From the NCBI RefSeq assembly GCF_030687575.1, contig NZ_CP117439.1, positions 1,612,001 to 1,676,000 of the forward strand: a stretch of 64,000 bases of DNA. Direction: 5' to 3'. Below, in pieces: positions 45,601 through 54,887 of the stretch. The notes under the pieces are model-generated. The model worked only from the letters and a program-made list of their open reading frames with translations. It was not told the origin of the DNA and ran no database searches. This stretch comes from Pseudomonas sp. FP2309. Lineage in GTDB: Bacteria > Pseudomonadota > Gammaproteobacteria > Pseudomonadales > Pseudomonadaceae. A program made the position numbers and the translations under genes. Each line of letters opens with the position of its first letter. Within the stretch, counting starts at the first letter, position 1.

Positions 45601-46983
45601 ATGAGACCCCCTATGAGTGTTTTTGCCAGCCTGCACGAAGCCCAGTCGTTTCTTGAGCAACACCCGGACATCGAGATGTTCGAGCTGTTTATCCTCGACA
45701 ATAACGGCGTACCACGCGGCAAGTTGCTGCACCGCGATGAGCTGTTGGCGCTGTATGAAAGCGGCCGCCCGTTGCCCAGCACCATCCTCGGCCTGACCAT
45801 CAATGGCGATGACGTGGAAAACTCCGGGCTGGTCTGGGAGGTCGGCGATATTGACTGCCGCGCCTACCCGATCAGCGGCAGTCTGCAGCGTATGCCGTGG
45901 CGCCTGATCCCGACGGCGGCGGTGCAGGTCAGCATGCACCCCACCGAAGGCCTGCCCGCCACCGTGGCCGACCCCCGGCATTTGCTCGCCAGGGTCATCG
46001 ATGGGCTCAAGGCCGACGGCTATTTCCCGGTGATGGCCGCTGAGCTTGAGTTTTACCTGCTGGACCAGAAACCCGACAGCAACGGGCGCCCGCAACCGGC
46101 GCGGGACGTGGATGGCGGCCGCCCGCGCGCGACCCAGGTCTACGGCCTGCGCGAACTGGAGCAGATCGAACCGTTCCTCGCCGACCTCTACAGCGCCTGC
46201 AAACTGCAGGGCATCCCCGCGCGCACGGCGATCTCGGAATACGCCCCAGGCCAGGTGGAAATCACCCTGGAGCATCGCGCCGACGCCCTGCAAGCCATGG
46301 ACGAAGCGGTGCGCTACAAGCGGCTGGTCAAGGGCGTGGCGCATAAACACGCAATGACTGCCTGCTTTATGGCCAAGCCATTCGATGACCTGGCGGGCAC
46401 CGGCATGCATATGCACGTGAGCCTGGCCGATGCCCACGGCAACAACCTGTTCGCCAGCGAGGCCGGCGACGGTACACCGCTGTTGCGCCATGCGGTGGGC
46501 GGCATGCTCAGCACGTTGCTCGACTCGCTGTTGATGTTCTGCCCCAACGCCAACTCTTATCGGCGCTTCCAAACCAACAGCTATGCGCCGTTGGCGGCCA
46601 CCTGGGGCGTGGACAACCGTACCGTCAGCCTGCGCGTGCCCGGTGGCCCGGCCCATTCCCGGCATATCGAACACCGCATCTGTGGTGCGGACGCCAACCC
46701 CTACCTGGCCGCCGCCGCGATCCTTGCCGGCATCCACCGGGGCATTCGCGAACAGCGCGACCCCGGCGCCCCGGTCGAAGGCAACGGCTACGCCCAGGCC
46801 AAGCAATTACTGCCCACCGATTGGCTCACCACGTTGCGCGCGCTGGAAGCTTCGAACTGGGCCCGTGAGACGTTCGGCAGTGAGTTTCTTGGGGTGTACC
46901 TGGCGGTGAAGCGCGCCGAGTACCGTCAGTTCATGGGCCAGGTGGGTGAGCAGGATTGGCGTTGGTACCTGCATCAGGCCTGA
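45601..46983 (+). CDS. Glutamine-synthetase-family ligase, gamma-glutamylpolyamine-type
   Basis: A 460-residue protein of the glutamine synthetase fold, in the PuuA/PauA-like branch that joins glutamate to putrescine or other amines. Metal and ATP motifs are intact: AELEFYLLD, PGQVEITLEH, HKHAMTACFMAKPF, GTGMHMHVSL, and the late NRTVSLRVPGG and RICGADANPY segments. It lacks the adenylylation Tyr region of GlnA. The substrate cannot be fixed by sequence. ATG 45,601 or 45,613 may be the true start; no clear RBS decides. Confidence 0.82.
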   Translation: MRPPMSVFASLHEAQSFLEQHPDIEMFELFILDNNGVPRGKLLHRDELLALYESGRPLPSTILGLTINGDDVENSGLVWEVGDIDCRAYPISGSLQRMPWRLIPTAAVQVSMHPTEGLPATVADPRHLLARVIDGLKADGYFPVMAAELEFYLLDQKPDSNGRPQPARDVDGGRPRATQVYGLRELEQIEPFLADLYSACKLQGIPARTAISEYAPGQVEITLEHRADALQAMDEAVRYKRLVKGVAHKHAMTACFMAKPFDDLAGTGMHMHVSLADAHGNNLFASEAGDGTPLLRHAVGGMLSTLLDSLLMFCPNANSYRRFQTNSYAPLAATWGVDNRTVSLRVPGGPAHSRHIEHRICGADANPYLAAAAILAGIHRGIREQRDPGAPVEGNGYAQAKQLLPTDWLTTLRALEASNWARETFGSEFLGVYLAVKRAEYRQFMGQVGEQDWRWYLHQA

Positions 46984-47070
46984 GTCGATTGAAGGGGGGA
47001 AGGCTTCTACCTTTTTTTCACGTTGGGGTGGTTAAGCTGCCAACCAAGGTCGTTTACCCCCTATGAGCCC

Positions 47071-47673
47071 ATGATGTCGCCACAACCTCCATCGTCTATC
47101 GAGATCGAATACGCCGAACGCTGTGACCGTGAACACGCCAGGGTCTGCGGCGACACGCGCCCGCCTGGGCTGCGTCGCCGTCTGGCGTCGTGGCGCGACG
47201 AATGGTTGGTGCGCCAGGCGTTGAAAGTCGCCGGCGAGCCGGGCCTGATCCTGGACCTGGCCTGCGGGTCGGGGCGGTTCTGGCCGGTGTTGGCCGAGCA
47301 TATCAACCGCGTGATCCTGGCCTCGGACAATTCCCAGGCCATGCTCGATCACGCCCGTACCCACCACCCGGCGGCACTGCTCAAACGGGTCAAGACCTTC
47401 CAGGGCTCTGCGTTTGATATCGGCTTGTCGGCGAATGCGGTCGACTGCATCTTCTGCCTGGAGTTGTTTCGCCATGTCCCCAGCGGTGAAGGGCGGCTGG
47501 CGTTGCTGCGCGAGTTTCACCGGGTCAGCCGCGACACGGTGATCGTCTCGGTCAACTCGCGCACGGCGGTGGAGGACGAGTTTCGCCAGGCGGGCTTCAA
47601 GGTCCTGAATCATCAGGAATTCATTCCGGGCTCCGCGCTGTGGCGGGTCTATGTTCTGCGTAAGAGAGGATAA
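47071..47673 (+). CDS. Class I SAM-dependent methyltransferase
   Basis: About 200 residues. Motif I ILDLACGSGRFWPVL (about 57-71), an acidic residue after strand 2 (ASDNSQAM) and the FCLELFRHVPSGEG segment are those of a UbiE-like or Methyltransf_11 fold. The substrate is unknown. ATG 47,071 and 47,074 are adjacent choices; the open frame extends to 47,023. Confidence 0.8.
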   Translation: MMSPQPPSSIEIEYAERCDREHARVCGDTRPPGLRRRLASWRDEWLVRQALKVAGEPGLILDLACGSGRFWPVLAEHINRVILASDNSQAMLDHARTHHPAALLKRVKTFQGSAFDIGLSANAVDCIFCLELFRHVPSGEGRLALLREFHRVSRDTVIVSVNSRTAVEDEFRQAGFKVLNHQEFIPGSALWRVYVLRKRG

Positions 47674-47795
47674 CGCCCGCCTGTCGGACTATTCCTCGCC
47701 TCCTGTCTGAGTTTTCATGGTTGCCTGTGCACTGCGGATGCTCGCTAGCCCCGTTCGCGATATATACTGCGCGCCATTCTTCAAGGGAGAGCCGT

Positions 47796-48929
47796 GTGGC
47801 CATCGATATTCACTGGATCTGCGACAACGATAGCCTCGGCCAGCACTGCGCCGAATGGCAGCAGTTGCCATTCGTCGCCCTCGACACCGAATTCATGCGG
47901 GTCGACACCTTTTATCCCATTGCCGGGCTGATCCAGATCGGTGATGGCGTACGCGCTTACCTGATCGACCCCCTGACCATCGACAACTGGCAACCGCTGG
48001 CTGCGCTGCTGGAAAACCCGGCCGTGATCAAGGTGGTGCACGCCTGCAGTGAAGACCTCGAAGTCTTGCTGCGCCTGACCGGCAGCCTGCCGGTGCCGTT
48101 GTTCGACACCCAATTGGCGGCGGCGTACTTGAACCTCGGGTTCTCCATGGGCTATTCGCGCCTGGTGCAAGCGGTGCTCGACATCGAATTGCCCAAGGGC
48201 GAGACCCGCTCGGACTGGCTGCAGCGGCCATTGTCCGAGACGCAAATCAGCTATGCCGCCGAAGACGCGGTGCATTTGGCCGAGGTCTACATCCGTCTTC
48301 GCCCGCAACTGAGTGACGACAAATACGCCTGGGTGCTGGAGGACGGCGCCGAACTGGTGGCCAACCTGCGCCGCGAAATCGACCCTTACGAGGTGTACCG
48401 CGACGCCAAGCTGGCGTGGAAACTGTCCCGCGCGCAACTCGCGGTGCTGCGTGAACTGTGCGCCTGGCGCGAACAGCAAGCCCGCGCCCGCGACCTGCCG
48501 CGTAACCGTATCGTGCGCGAGCACTCGTTGTGGCCGCTGGCCAAATCGCAGCCGGACAACCTCGCCGCCCTGGGCAAGATCGAAGACATGCACCCGCGCA
48601 CCGTGCGTCAGGATGGCCAGTTCCTGCTGGACCTGATCAAACGTGCCGCCAGCGTGCCCATGGACCAATGGCCGCCGGCCGTGGCTGAGCCGCTGCCGGT
48701 GGACGCCGCGGCGCTGATCAAGCAACTGCGCGCCCTGGGCCAGACGTTCGCCGAGCGCCTGGACATGGCGCCGGAGCTGATGCTGCGCAAGAAAACCCTC
48801 GAAGCCCTGGTCAAAAGTGGCTACCCCGATGGGCCTTACCAATTGCCAGACTCGCTGCGTGGCTGGCGCCGCGAGTTGATGGGCCAGGCGCTGCTCGACA
48901 GCCTGGCCACTGCCGGAGAACAGCCTTGA
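47796..48929 (+). CDS. rnd: Ribonuclease D
   Basis: A 377-residue 3'-5' exoribonuclease for tRNA 3'-end trimming. DEDD motifs: [23 protein letters not shown], and [14 protein letters not shown] (DEDDy Tyr 4 residues before the last Asp). Two HRDC-type helical domains fill the C-terminal half. Start is GTG 47,796 with GGGAG at 47,785-47,789. The stop overlaps ycgL (ATGA). Confidence 0.95.
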   Translation: MAIDIHWICDNDSLGQHCAEWQQLPFVALDTEFMRVDTFYPIAGLIQIGDGVRAYLIDPLTIDNWQPLAALLENPAVIKVVHACSEDLEVLLRLTGSLPVPLFDTQLAAAYLNLGFSMGYSRLVQAVLDIELPKGETRSDWLQRPLSETQISYAAEDAVHLAEVYIRLRPQLSDDKYAWVLEDGAELVANLRREIDPYEVYRDAKLAWKLSRAQLAVLRELCAWREQQARARDLPRNRIVREHSLWPLAKSQPDNLAALGKIEDMHPRTVRQDGQFLLDLIKRAASVPMDQWPPAVAEPLPVDAAALIKQLRALGQTFAERLDMAPELMLRKKTLEALVKSGYPDGPYQLPDSLRGWRRELMGQALLDSLATAGEQP

Positions 48930-49219
48930 AACGTATTTGCTCCATCTATCGCAGCCTGAAAAAAGACGGCATGTACCTCTACGTGCTCAAAAGCGATGCC
49001 CTGGAGCGCGTGCCGGAGCCCTTGATGGCTGCCTTCGGCAAGCCGCACCACGCATTCGATATGGTGCTCACGCCCGAGCGCAAGCTGTCGCGCGAAGACA
49101 TCGTGGTGGTCCTGGAAAACCTCGACACCCAGGGCTATCACCTGCAAATGCCGCCGGCCGAGGACGAGTACATCGAGCACTTGCCCGAAGAGCTGCTGCG
49201 TCGCAACGACCCGATGTAA
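48926..49219 (+). CDS. ycgL: YcgL-domain protein
   Basis: A 97-residue YcgL-family protein ([28 protein letters not shown]-like core; [11 protein letters not shown]). The fold is known but the biochemical role is not firmly settled; a nuclease link is sometimes proposed because it is so often coupled to rnd, as here (four-base overlap). Confidence 0.92.
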   Translation: MKRICSIYRSLKKDGMYLYVLKSDALERVPEPLMAAFGKPHHAFDMVLTPERKLSREDIVVVLENLDTQGYHLQMPPAEDEYIEHLPEELLRRNDPM

Positions 49220-49225
49220 GCGACC

Positions 49226-49245
49226 GGTGCCCTGCCTGGGGCACC
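49226..49245 (+). terminator. Hairpin after ycgL
   Basis: GGTGCCC (49,226-49,232) pairs with GGGCACC (49,239-49,245). No T-run. Confidence 0.4.
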
Positions 49246-49326
49246 TGCTTCAATGAAATCGTATTGGCGGGCGGTGGCCGTAAGGAAGCGGGCGGCCGTC
49301 TGCACTGTTTTTGAAAGGTTTGAACC

Positions 49327-50259
49327 ATGCGTGTTCTGATTGCTGAACAGGATCACCCGCTCTACGCCCAACTGCTCAAAGAAGCCGCTCCCGACCTTGA
49401 AGTACTGACCAGCGGCGACTCGGCCGAGCTGTCACGCCTGGCCGCCGATTGCCCGGTATGGCTGGGCCAACCGGACCTGCTGGCCACCCTGTTGCGCCAG
49501 GGCCACAGCCCGCAGTGGCTGCAATCGACCTGGGCCGGCATCACGCCGCTGTTGGCCGAAGGCTTGCCCCGCGACTACCGCCTGACCCGCGCGGTGGGTA
49601 TTTACGGCCAGGTCATGGCCGAGTTTGTCCTCACCTACATGCTGGGCCACGAACGTGAAGTGCTGGCGCGGCTGGTCAGCCAGGTCGAGCGCAAGTGGGA
49701 CAACCGCACCGGCCAAAGCCTGGCGGGGCGCAAGGCGCTGATCGTCGGCACCGGTGACATCGGCCAGAGCGTCGCCGAGTTCCTCGTGCCGTTTGGCGTC
49801 AAGCTGTATGGCATCGCCAGTACCGCACGTGAGCAAGCGCCGTTTATCGAAGTGGCCGGGCTCGATCAACTGGGTCGGTTGGTGGGGGAAGTCGACTATG
49901 TGATCAATCTGCTGCCCAACACACCCAATACCCATGACCTGTACGACGCGGCGCTGTTCAAGCAGTTCAAGCCCACCGGCCTGTTTATCAACGTCGGGCG
50001 CGGCGTGGCAGTGGTGGATGCCGATCTCGTGGAGGCCTTGAAAGAAGGGCACCTGGCCGGCGCGGTGATTGATGTGTGCCGCCAGGAACCTTTGCCTCAG
50101 CGTCATCCGTTCTGGACCGCGTGGGGCCTGCTGCTGACCGGTCACAGCTCGGCACCGACCTCGCCGTCGATGATGGTGGAGTTATTTGTGCAAAACGTGC
50201 GCGCCTATCAAGCCGGGCATGCCTTGCGCGGCGAAGTGAGCTTCGAACGCGGTTACTGA
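49327..50259 (+). CDS. D-2-hydroxyacid dehydrogenase family protein
   Basis: A 310-residue NAD(P)-linked dehydrogenase. Nucleotide loop GTGDIGQSVAEF (about 141-152), the INVGRGVAVVD segment, and the late catalytic motif region ending GHSSAPT (His 275 about) are those of the family. It resembles the glyoxylate/hydroxypyruvate-reductase-like branch. The substrate is unknown. AAAGG upstream of ATG 49,327. A GC-rich hairpin follows. Confidence 0.85.
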   Translation: MRVLIAEQDHPLYAQLLKEAAPDLEVLTSGDSAELSRLAADCPVWLGQPDLLATLLRQGHSPQWLQSTWAGITPLLAEGLPRDYRLTRAVGIYGQVMAEFVLTYMLGHEREVLARLVSQVERKWDNRTGQSLAGRKALIVGTGDIGQSVAEFLVPFGVKLYGIASTAREQAPFIEVAGLDQLGRLVGEVDYVINLLPNTPNTHDLYDAALFKQFKPTGLFINVGRGVAVVDADLVEALKEGHLAGAVIDVCRQEPLPQRHPFWTAWGLLLTGHSSAPTSPSMMVELFVQNVRAYQAGHALRGEVSFERGY

Positions 50260-50263
50260 GGTG

Positions 50264-50284
50264 GGCGCCCGGCAACCGGGCGCC
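50264..50284 (+). terminator. Hairpin after the dehydrogenase gene
   Basis: GGCGCCCGG (50,264-50,272), loop CAA, CCGGGCGCC (50,276-50,284). Followed by no T-run but isolates the effector gene's promoter downstream. Confidence 0.55.
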
Positions 50285-50310
50285 GATACACATCGCCTCA
50301 TAGTCAAGTT

Positions 50311-50339
50311 GGAACTGCCTTGCCCGGTCGTTCCACCCA
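50311..50339 (+). promoter_or_regulatory. Candidate hrp box (HrpL sigma-factor promoter)
   Basis: GGAACT (50,311-50,316), exactly 16 bases, then CCACCCA (50,333-50,339). The established HrpL consensus is GGAACC-N15/16-CCACNNA, so only the last base of the first half differs. It lies 66 bases before ATG 50,405, on the right strand, in an intergenic gap after a terminator-like hairpin. A 7-bp stem (CAAGGCG 50,347-50,353 with CGCCTTG 50,364-50,370) lies in the leader. Confidence 0.72.
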
Positions 50340-50404
50340 GTGCCCGCAAGGCGTCTGCACAGGCGCCTTGAAGGACATTCATTTGACTAAGGACAGGCAC
50401 GCTC

Positions 50405-53400
50405 ATGACCTCTCTCATTGCGCCCCCGCTTTATATGCGCCCTTTGGCGCTTCCCCATTCGCTCACCCCGCTTGACGAAACGCCCAGGTCCGTCGCCAGC
50501 GACTCGCCTGCACCCCGCCAGATATCGGCGTTGAAAACGGCGTTGGGCGACCAGTGCAACCGACGGACTCTGGTCGACCGGCTCCAGCACATCGTGCAGA
50601 CGCTCCCCGCACAGGTACGTGCCGAGGCGTCGTCGTCCTTGCCAGCGGTCAGGGCGCAGATGGAAGCGACGCTGGCCGCGCGCCTTAAAAGCACGCTGAT
50701 GTACGTGTGCGAAGACTCGTCCTATCCCCCGCAACCGCCTTTACCCGCCAACCGGTTGATCAGCCTGGACGCTTATCTGCGCGGCTGGGGCCTGACGCCG
50801 CCCACGACCCTGGAGGCGTTGATCGACCTCAAGGACTCAACCGCCAGGCAGGCGCAGATTCACCCCCTGGGCAATTTCAGCGGCGCGTTGGGTTGGCCAC
50901 TGGCGATGCCCGGCCAGGACCAGGACAGCCTCGTCAATTTCTTGCACAGCAGCACCCGCCAGGTGCCGGGGCTGCCGCTGCCCGAAGGCGGCACCGGCAC
51001 CCTGGGCTACCTGCTCAGCGGCAGTTCGGTGTCCGACGCCGACCTCGCGGACCCAATGCTCGCCCTGGAGAAATTGCTCGCTTCGCCCAAGGCCCAGGCG
51101 TTGGGCGAAGTGCTTCAGACCCGGCTGGGCGGCGTGCCGACACCCGGCGCGGGCGACGACTATGTGTTGACCGCCCTGCACCTGGGCCTCGATCCCCACG
51201 ATCAGGCGGCCCCCACGCGCAATCACATTGCCGGGTTCGATCTGGCGAGCAGTCAATACTGGGGGCAACCGGCCTCGGCGGTGATTGACGGGTTGGGCAA
51301 GCATTTACTTGAGCAAGGCCGGGTCAGCGCACGCACCGCCAGGCTGGGGGCGTACCTGCTGCTGGCGCGGACGGCACCGCAGTATCTGGTCAAAGACCTC
51401 CCGGCCGGTGTGACCTATGGCAGCGTGATGTGGGCGCAACTGGCGATGGCGGTGGCCAGGATCGAAGCGCAGACCCCTGGCCGTACGCTCGCCATGGGCT
51501 ATGCGCAGATCCTGCTGGCCGCCGAGCAGCTCAAGAGCGACCCAGCCCTGGGCCAGGCGATCAACCATGACGCACTCCGGGACTGGGGCGTCGTCAACGG
51601 CGTGCTGCGCAGCGCTGCCGAGACGCCCTCGGTGACCGAGATGGAGCGTGTGCGGGCCGCGTACAACCATCAGCTCAGCGCCCTGAAAACCACCACTACC
51701 TTGCTGCAAACGCAAATTCCGAGCCGTAGGGCGTTGGCGCTGGCCCAGCTCTCGGCGGCCTTTCCTGATCTGGATCCTCGCCTTTTCGAGGTCAAAAGCA
51801 TTCAGAAAGCCAGGCTCAAAACGGGACGGCCAGGGCTGCATCCGGGCGCGCGGTCGATGCTGGACATCGTCATGGAGGGCGGCAAGCTGAAGGCCGAGGA
51901 ACATTGGGTCAGTAACGACAGCCGCCTTCCCATCACTGCATTTTGCAGCCTTTACGAAAGGGGCAAGCTGGGGGTGGCCGACGCGTTCAAGAGCGCCTTC
52001 GACGGGGCTATCCGCGCCCAGGAAGAGGGGCACCAGGGCAAGGTCAGGCAGTTGATCGCCACACTGCCGTTGGAAGACCGCAAGAACCTGGAGTTCGGCA
52101 AGCTGGAGTTCTTCCATACCAACCAATACAAAATTGCCGGCGATCTGTTCACCCCGCCGGCCCTGCATGTCAGGGGCCATACCCTGGAGATCAAGGCAAC
52201 GCGCAATGGGCAGGTCAACCTCTACACCCTCGACACGCGCCGGGGCACCATCGAGAAAGAAAACTACCTGTTGCGCCGCCGCACAGCGCCCTATACCGAC
52301 GACAAGCTGCAGACACGCGAGGCGAACATCCTCGCCCGGACCGTGGTGTTCGAGCCTGCGCCTGGCCTGGCGCAGCGTTTTGTCGAACAAGCGCAGGGCG
52401 CGGCGTTGCCCGACAGCTTCAACTCCCCGCGCAGTCAGGCGATTGCCGACCTGTTCGTGAAGTCGCTGGACCTGAAGAACGACGACCTGTTGAAAGAGGC
52501 GCGGGGTATCACGTCCTATGACCAGGACAGTGCCCGAAACGAAGCGATCGGCCAGTTTTTCCTGAACCTCATCCCGTTGCGCTCGGCCATCGTCAATTTC
52601 AAGAAGGGCAACGTTGGCCAGGGCGTGTTCGACCTCGCGGTGGACGCCGTCGGGCTGCTTACCCTTGGCGCGGGCAAAGCGGCGCACGCCGGCAAAGTGC
52701 TCGGCGCAGCACTGTCGACGGCGCGCCACGCGGCCAAGGCGGCGAGGTTTGTCGGGGCCACCCTGGTCGAGGCCTTTAACCCCTTGAGCGGTATGGGCGA
52801 TCTGCTGGCTGGCGGCGCCAGGTCGGCACTGCGCGGTGCCCGCCATGCGGCGGCCAGGGTAACCCGGCAATTCAACCAACTGCGCGGCGCGGCGGGTCGC
52901 TATGACTTACTCAAGGCTGCCAGCAAAACCCATGGCGAGGCGGCAACGGGCACGTTCAAGGTCGCCGGGGAGCAGGTGGAAGGCGGTGCCGTGCTGCACA
53001 GCGGCCAATGGTATCCGCTGGATACGCAAACCATGCGCCTCTATGGGCGCCCGATGGACGACTTCACGCCGGGCGCCCGTGCGGTGGATGGCCAATTGAC
53101 TCACCTTCCGGCCGCCGCGGACGTGGTCGAGCCCGTGTCGGTCAAAGCTGACCTTGGACGTGAGATTGGCGCAGGCGCCGAGGGCACTGTTTATGAAAGT
53201 CTTGACGGAAAAAGCGTCTACAAGGACTTCGGACCTACGCGCTGGACGAGCGCCGAAGGCCGCCGGGACATGGAGGTGGTCAACCTCAACAAATACTACG
53301 GCGAAGGCTTTGCCGAGCTGCGCGTGGAGGAGGGCCGCAAATACATAAAAATGGGCAAGATCGATGGCGTGGACCTGAGCAAGTTCGAAAAGGGCAGCCT

Positions 53401-53641
53401 GCCGCCCTCGGTGCGCCCGTTGCTGGACGACGCCCTGGCGCAAATGGAAGCCAAGGACATTTACCACAATGACCTGCAACTGAAGAACTTCATGTACTCG
53501 CAGAAAGACAACAAGGTCTACCCGGTCGATATGAACGGCATGCCCGGTGAGTTCATGGTGGAGGGCGTGATCGACGTGTACCAGCGCCACGCCGCGAAAT
53601 TGCGCAAGGACTTCGCCGCGCTGATTGCCCCGCAGCCTTGA
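50405..53641 (+). CDS. Putative type III effector with C-terminal OspG/NleH-like kinase domain
   Basis: A 1078-residue protein. Residues 1-23 have no acidic residue, with Leu 4 and Ile 5 and several Ser/Pro, fitting type III export signals. About 40-710 is unrecognised, probably helical; about 715-810 is hydrophobic with Gly/Ala helices, possibly membrane-active. Residues 911-1078 form a small kinase: Gly loop IGAGAEGTVY (921-930), Lys 940 (VYKD), candidate helix-C Glu 957, catalytic loop HNDLQLKN with Asp 1023 and Asn 1028, and Asp 1042 in YPVDMNG replacing DFG. The HxDL..N..Y....PxD spacing is that of OspG/NleH, host-directed kinases activated by ubiquitin-E2. A candidate hrp box lies 66 bases upstream; RBS AAGGA 50,389-50,393. 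No chaperone gene or secretion apparatus adjoins. Alternatives are a polymorphic toxin exported otherwise. Confidence 0.78.
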   Translation: MTSLIAPPLYMRPLALPHSLTPLDETPRSVASDSPAPRQISALKTALGDQCNRRTLVDRLQHIVQTLPAQVRAEASSSLPAVRAQMEATLAARLKSTLMYVCEDSSYPPQPPLPANRLISLDAYLRGWGLTPPTTLEALIDLKDSTARQAQIHPLGNFSGALGWPLAMPGQDQDSLVNFLHSSTRQVPGLPLPEGGTGTLGYLLSGSSVSDADLADPMLALEKLLASPKAQALGEVLQTRLGGVPTPGAGDDYVLTALHLGLDPHDQAAPTRNHIAGFDLASSQYWGQPASAVIDGLGKHLLEQGRVSARTARLGAYLLLARTAPQYLVKDLPAGVTYGSVMWAQLAMAVARIEAQTPGRTLAMGYAQILLAAEQLKSDPALGQAINHDALRDWGVVNGVLRSAAETPSVTEMERVRAAYNHQLSALKTTTTLLQTQIPSRRALALAQLSAAFPDLDPRLFEVKSIQKARLKTGRPGLHPGARSMLDIVMEGGKLKAEEHWVSNDSRLPITAFCSLYERGKLGVADAFKSAFDGAIRAQEEGHQGKVRQLIATLPLEDRKNLEFGKLEFFHTNQYKIAGDLFTPPALHVRGHTLEIKATRNGQVNLYTLDTRRGTIEKENYLLRRRTAPYTDDKLQTREANILARTVVFEPAPGLAQRFVEQAQGAALPDSFNSPRSQAIADLFVKSLDLKNDDLLKEARGITSYDQDSARNEAIGQFFLNLIPLRSAIVNFKKGNVGQGVFDLAVDAVGLLTLGAGKAAHAGKVLGAALSTARHAAKAARFVGATLVEAFNPLSGMGDLLAGGARSALRGARHAAARVTRQFNQLRGAAGRYDLLKAASKTHGEAATGTFKVAGEQVEGGAVLHSGQWYPLDTQTMRLYGRPMDDFTPGARAVDGQLTHLPAAADVVEPVSVKADLGREIGAGAEGTVYESLDGKSVYKDFGPTRWTSAEGRRDMEVVNLNKYYGEGFAELRVEEGRKYIKMGKIDGVDLSKFEKGSLPPSVRPLLDDALAQMEAKDIYHNDLQLKNFMYSQKDNKVYPVDMNGMPGEFMVEGVIDVYQRHAAKLRKDFAALIAPQP

Positions 53642-53647
53642 CGCCGG

Positions 53648-53673
53648 ACCCTGCCGTCATCCAACGGCAGGGT
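53648..53673. terminator. Bidirectional hairpin between convergent genes
   Basis: ACCCTGCCGT (53,648-53,657) pairs perfectly with ACGGCAGGGT (53,664-53,673), between the effector and the convergent nitroreductase gene. Confidence 0.65.
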
Positions 53674-53686
53674 GCCCACTGGCGGT

Positions 53687-54271
53687 TTACAGGCTGAAAT
53701 CGCCTTCCGACACCAGCTCGCTCAGCGGCTTGCGTGGGCTCGGCATTTCACGACCTTGCAGGTACTCCGGCAAGGTCGACTTGTCACCCAGCTTGCCGAT
53801 CGCCACGGCGGCATGCAGGGCATAGCCTTCCGGTATTTTCAGCTCTTTGCGCGTCAACGCCTGATCGAAACCGGCCATGCCGTGGGTGTACCAGCCGCTG
53901 AGGCTGGCTTGCAGCGCCAGGTGGCCCCAGGCGGAACCGGTGTCGAAGGTGTGCCACAGCGCCGGGGTTTCTTCGGTGGCGCCGGGGGCGACGAAGTCGG
54001 TTTTCGACGCGATGATCACCAGGGCCGACGCATGTTGCGCCCACCCACGGTTGAATTCATTGAGCAGGCCCAGGAAACGTTCCCAGTCCGGCGTGTCGCG
54101 ACGCGCGTACAGAAAACGCCAGGGTTGCGAGTTGTATGCCGACGGCGCCCAGCGTGCGGCCTCAAAGAAACTCAGCAGGGTGTCCTGCGGGATGTTCTCG
54201 CCGGTAAAGGCACGAGGCGACCAGCGGTCGGTGAATTGCGGGTGGATCGGATAGTCGGCAACACGTGTCAT
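53687..54271 (-). CDS. Nitroreductase-family protein
   Basis: A 194-residue flavoprotein-type protein of the nitroreductase family: RWSPRAFTGENI near the N terminus (the FMN-binding Arg-Ser-x-Arg-x-Phe style motif), AARWAPSAYNSQPWRF (about 40-55), and a C-terminal AIGKLGD segment. It would use FMN and NAD(P)H to reduce nitro compounds or quinones. ATG 54,271 has CAGGAACT upstream; the frame extends to 54,355. Confidence 0.85.
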   Translation of the reverse strand: MTRVADYPIHPQFTDRWSPRAFTGENIPQDTLLSFFEAARWAPSAYNSQPWRFLYARRDTPDWERFLGLLNEFNRGWAQHASALVIIASKTDFVAPGATEETPALWHTFDTGSAWGHLALQASLSGWYTHGMAGFDQALTRKELKIPEGYALHAAVAIGKLGDKSTLPEYLQGREMPSPRKPLSELVSEGDFSL

Positions 54272-54424
54272 GGGCAGTTCCTGAGCGTCAATGCGGTGCT
54301 CAAAACTACTGCGCGCCCGCCAGACTGACAAGTCTTGCAACACCGCAGGTCGCAAGCGCTTGGTTCCAGGCGCCGTGGGTACTAGACTGGCGGCCTTTTA
54401 ACCTACCGATACTGATGTAGAGCC

Positions 54425-54874
54425 ATGGCCGCCAAAGTCGAACCTTTCTGGATACGCAAAACCCTTGAACAACTCGACCAGGAGGAGTGGGAATCGTTGT
54501 GCGACGGCTGTGGCCTGTGCTGCCTGCAAAAGCTTGAGGACGAAGAGGACAACAGCGTCTATTACACGCGAATTGCCTGCAAACTGCTCGACCTCAAAAC
54601 CTGCCAGTGCACCGATTACCCCAACCGCCGCGCCTCGGTGCCGGACTGCATCCAGCTCACGCCGGGGCAGGCCGACCAGTTCAAATGGCTGCCGCCGACC
54701 TGCGGCTACCGCTTGGTCAGTGAGCGCAAGGACTTGCCGTTGTGGCATCACCTGGTCTGCGGCGACCGTGACGCCGTGCACCATGAACGCATTTCCCAGT
54801 CCGGGCGCATGCTCAGCGAAGGCAGCGTGCCCGAAGACGACTGGGAGGATTACCTGATCTTCCGCGCGGGCTGA
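54425..54874 (+). CDS. YcgN-family cysteine-cluster protein
   Basis: A 149-residue YcgN/YkgJ-type protein with the CDGCGLCC cluster (about residues 27-34), further Cys at [11 protein letters not shown] and CGYR, likely binding zinc or an iron-sulphur unit. The family is widespread and its role unknown. 13 bases separate it from the next start, so the two are probably co-transcribed. Confidence 0.9.
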   Translation: MAAKVEPFWIRKTLEQLDQEEWESLCDGCGLCCLQKLEDEEDNSVYYTRIACKLLDLKTCQCTDYPNRRASVPDCIQLTPGQADQFKWLPPTCGYRLVSERKDLPLWHHLVCGDRDAVHHERISQSGRMLSEGSVPEDDWEDYLIFRAG

Positions 54875-54887
54875 GAGAGGAGTGTGT

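Noticed and set aside
50347..50370. Stem in the effector leader as a riboswitch
   Set aside because: Only 7 bp with a 10-base loop; too simple to call a regulatory RNA.
53933..53960. Second hrp-box-like string, GGAACC-N15-CCACAGC
   Set aside because: It lies inside the nitroreductase coding sequence, lacks the final A of CCACNNA, and no gene starts downstream on that strand at a sensible distance.
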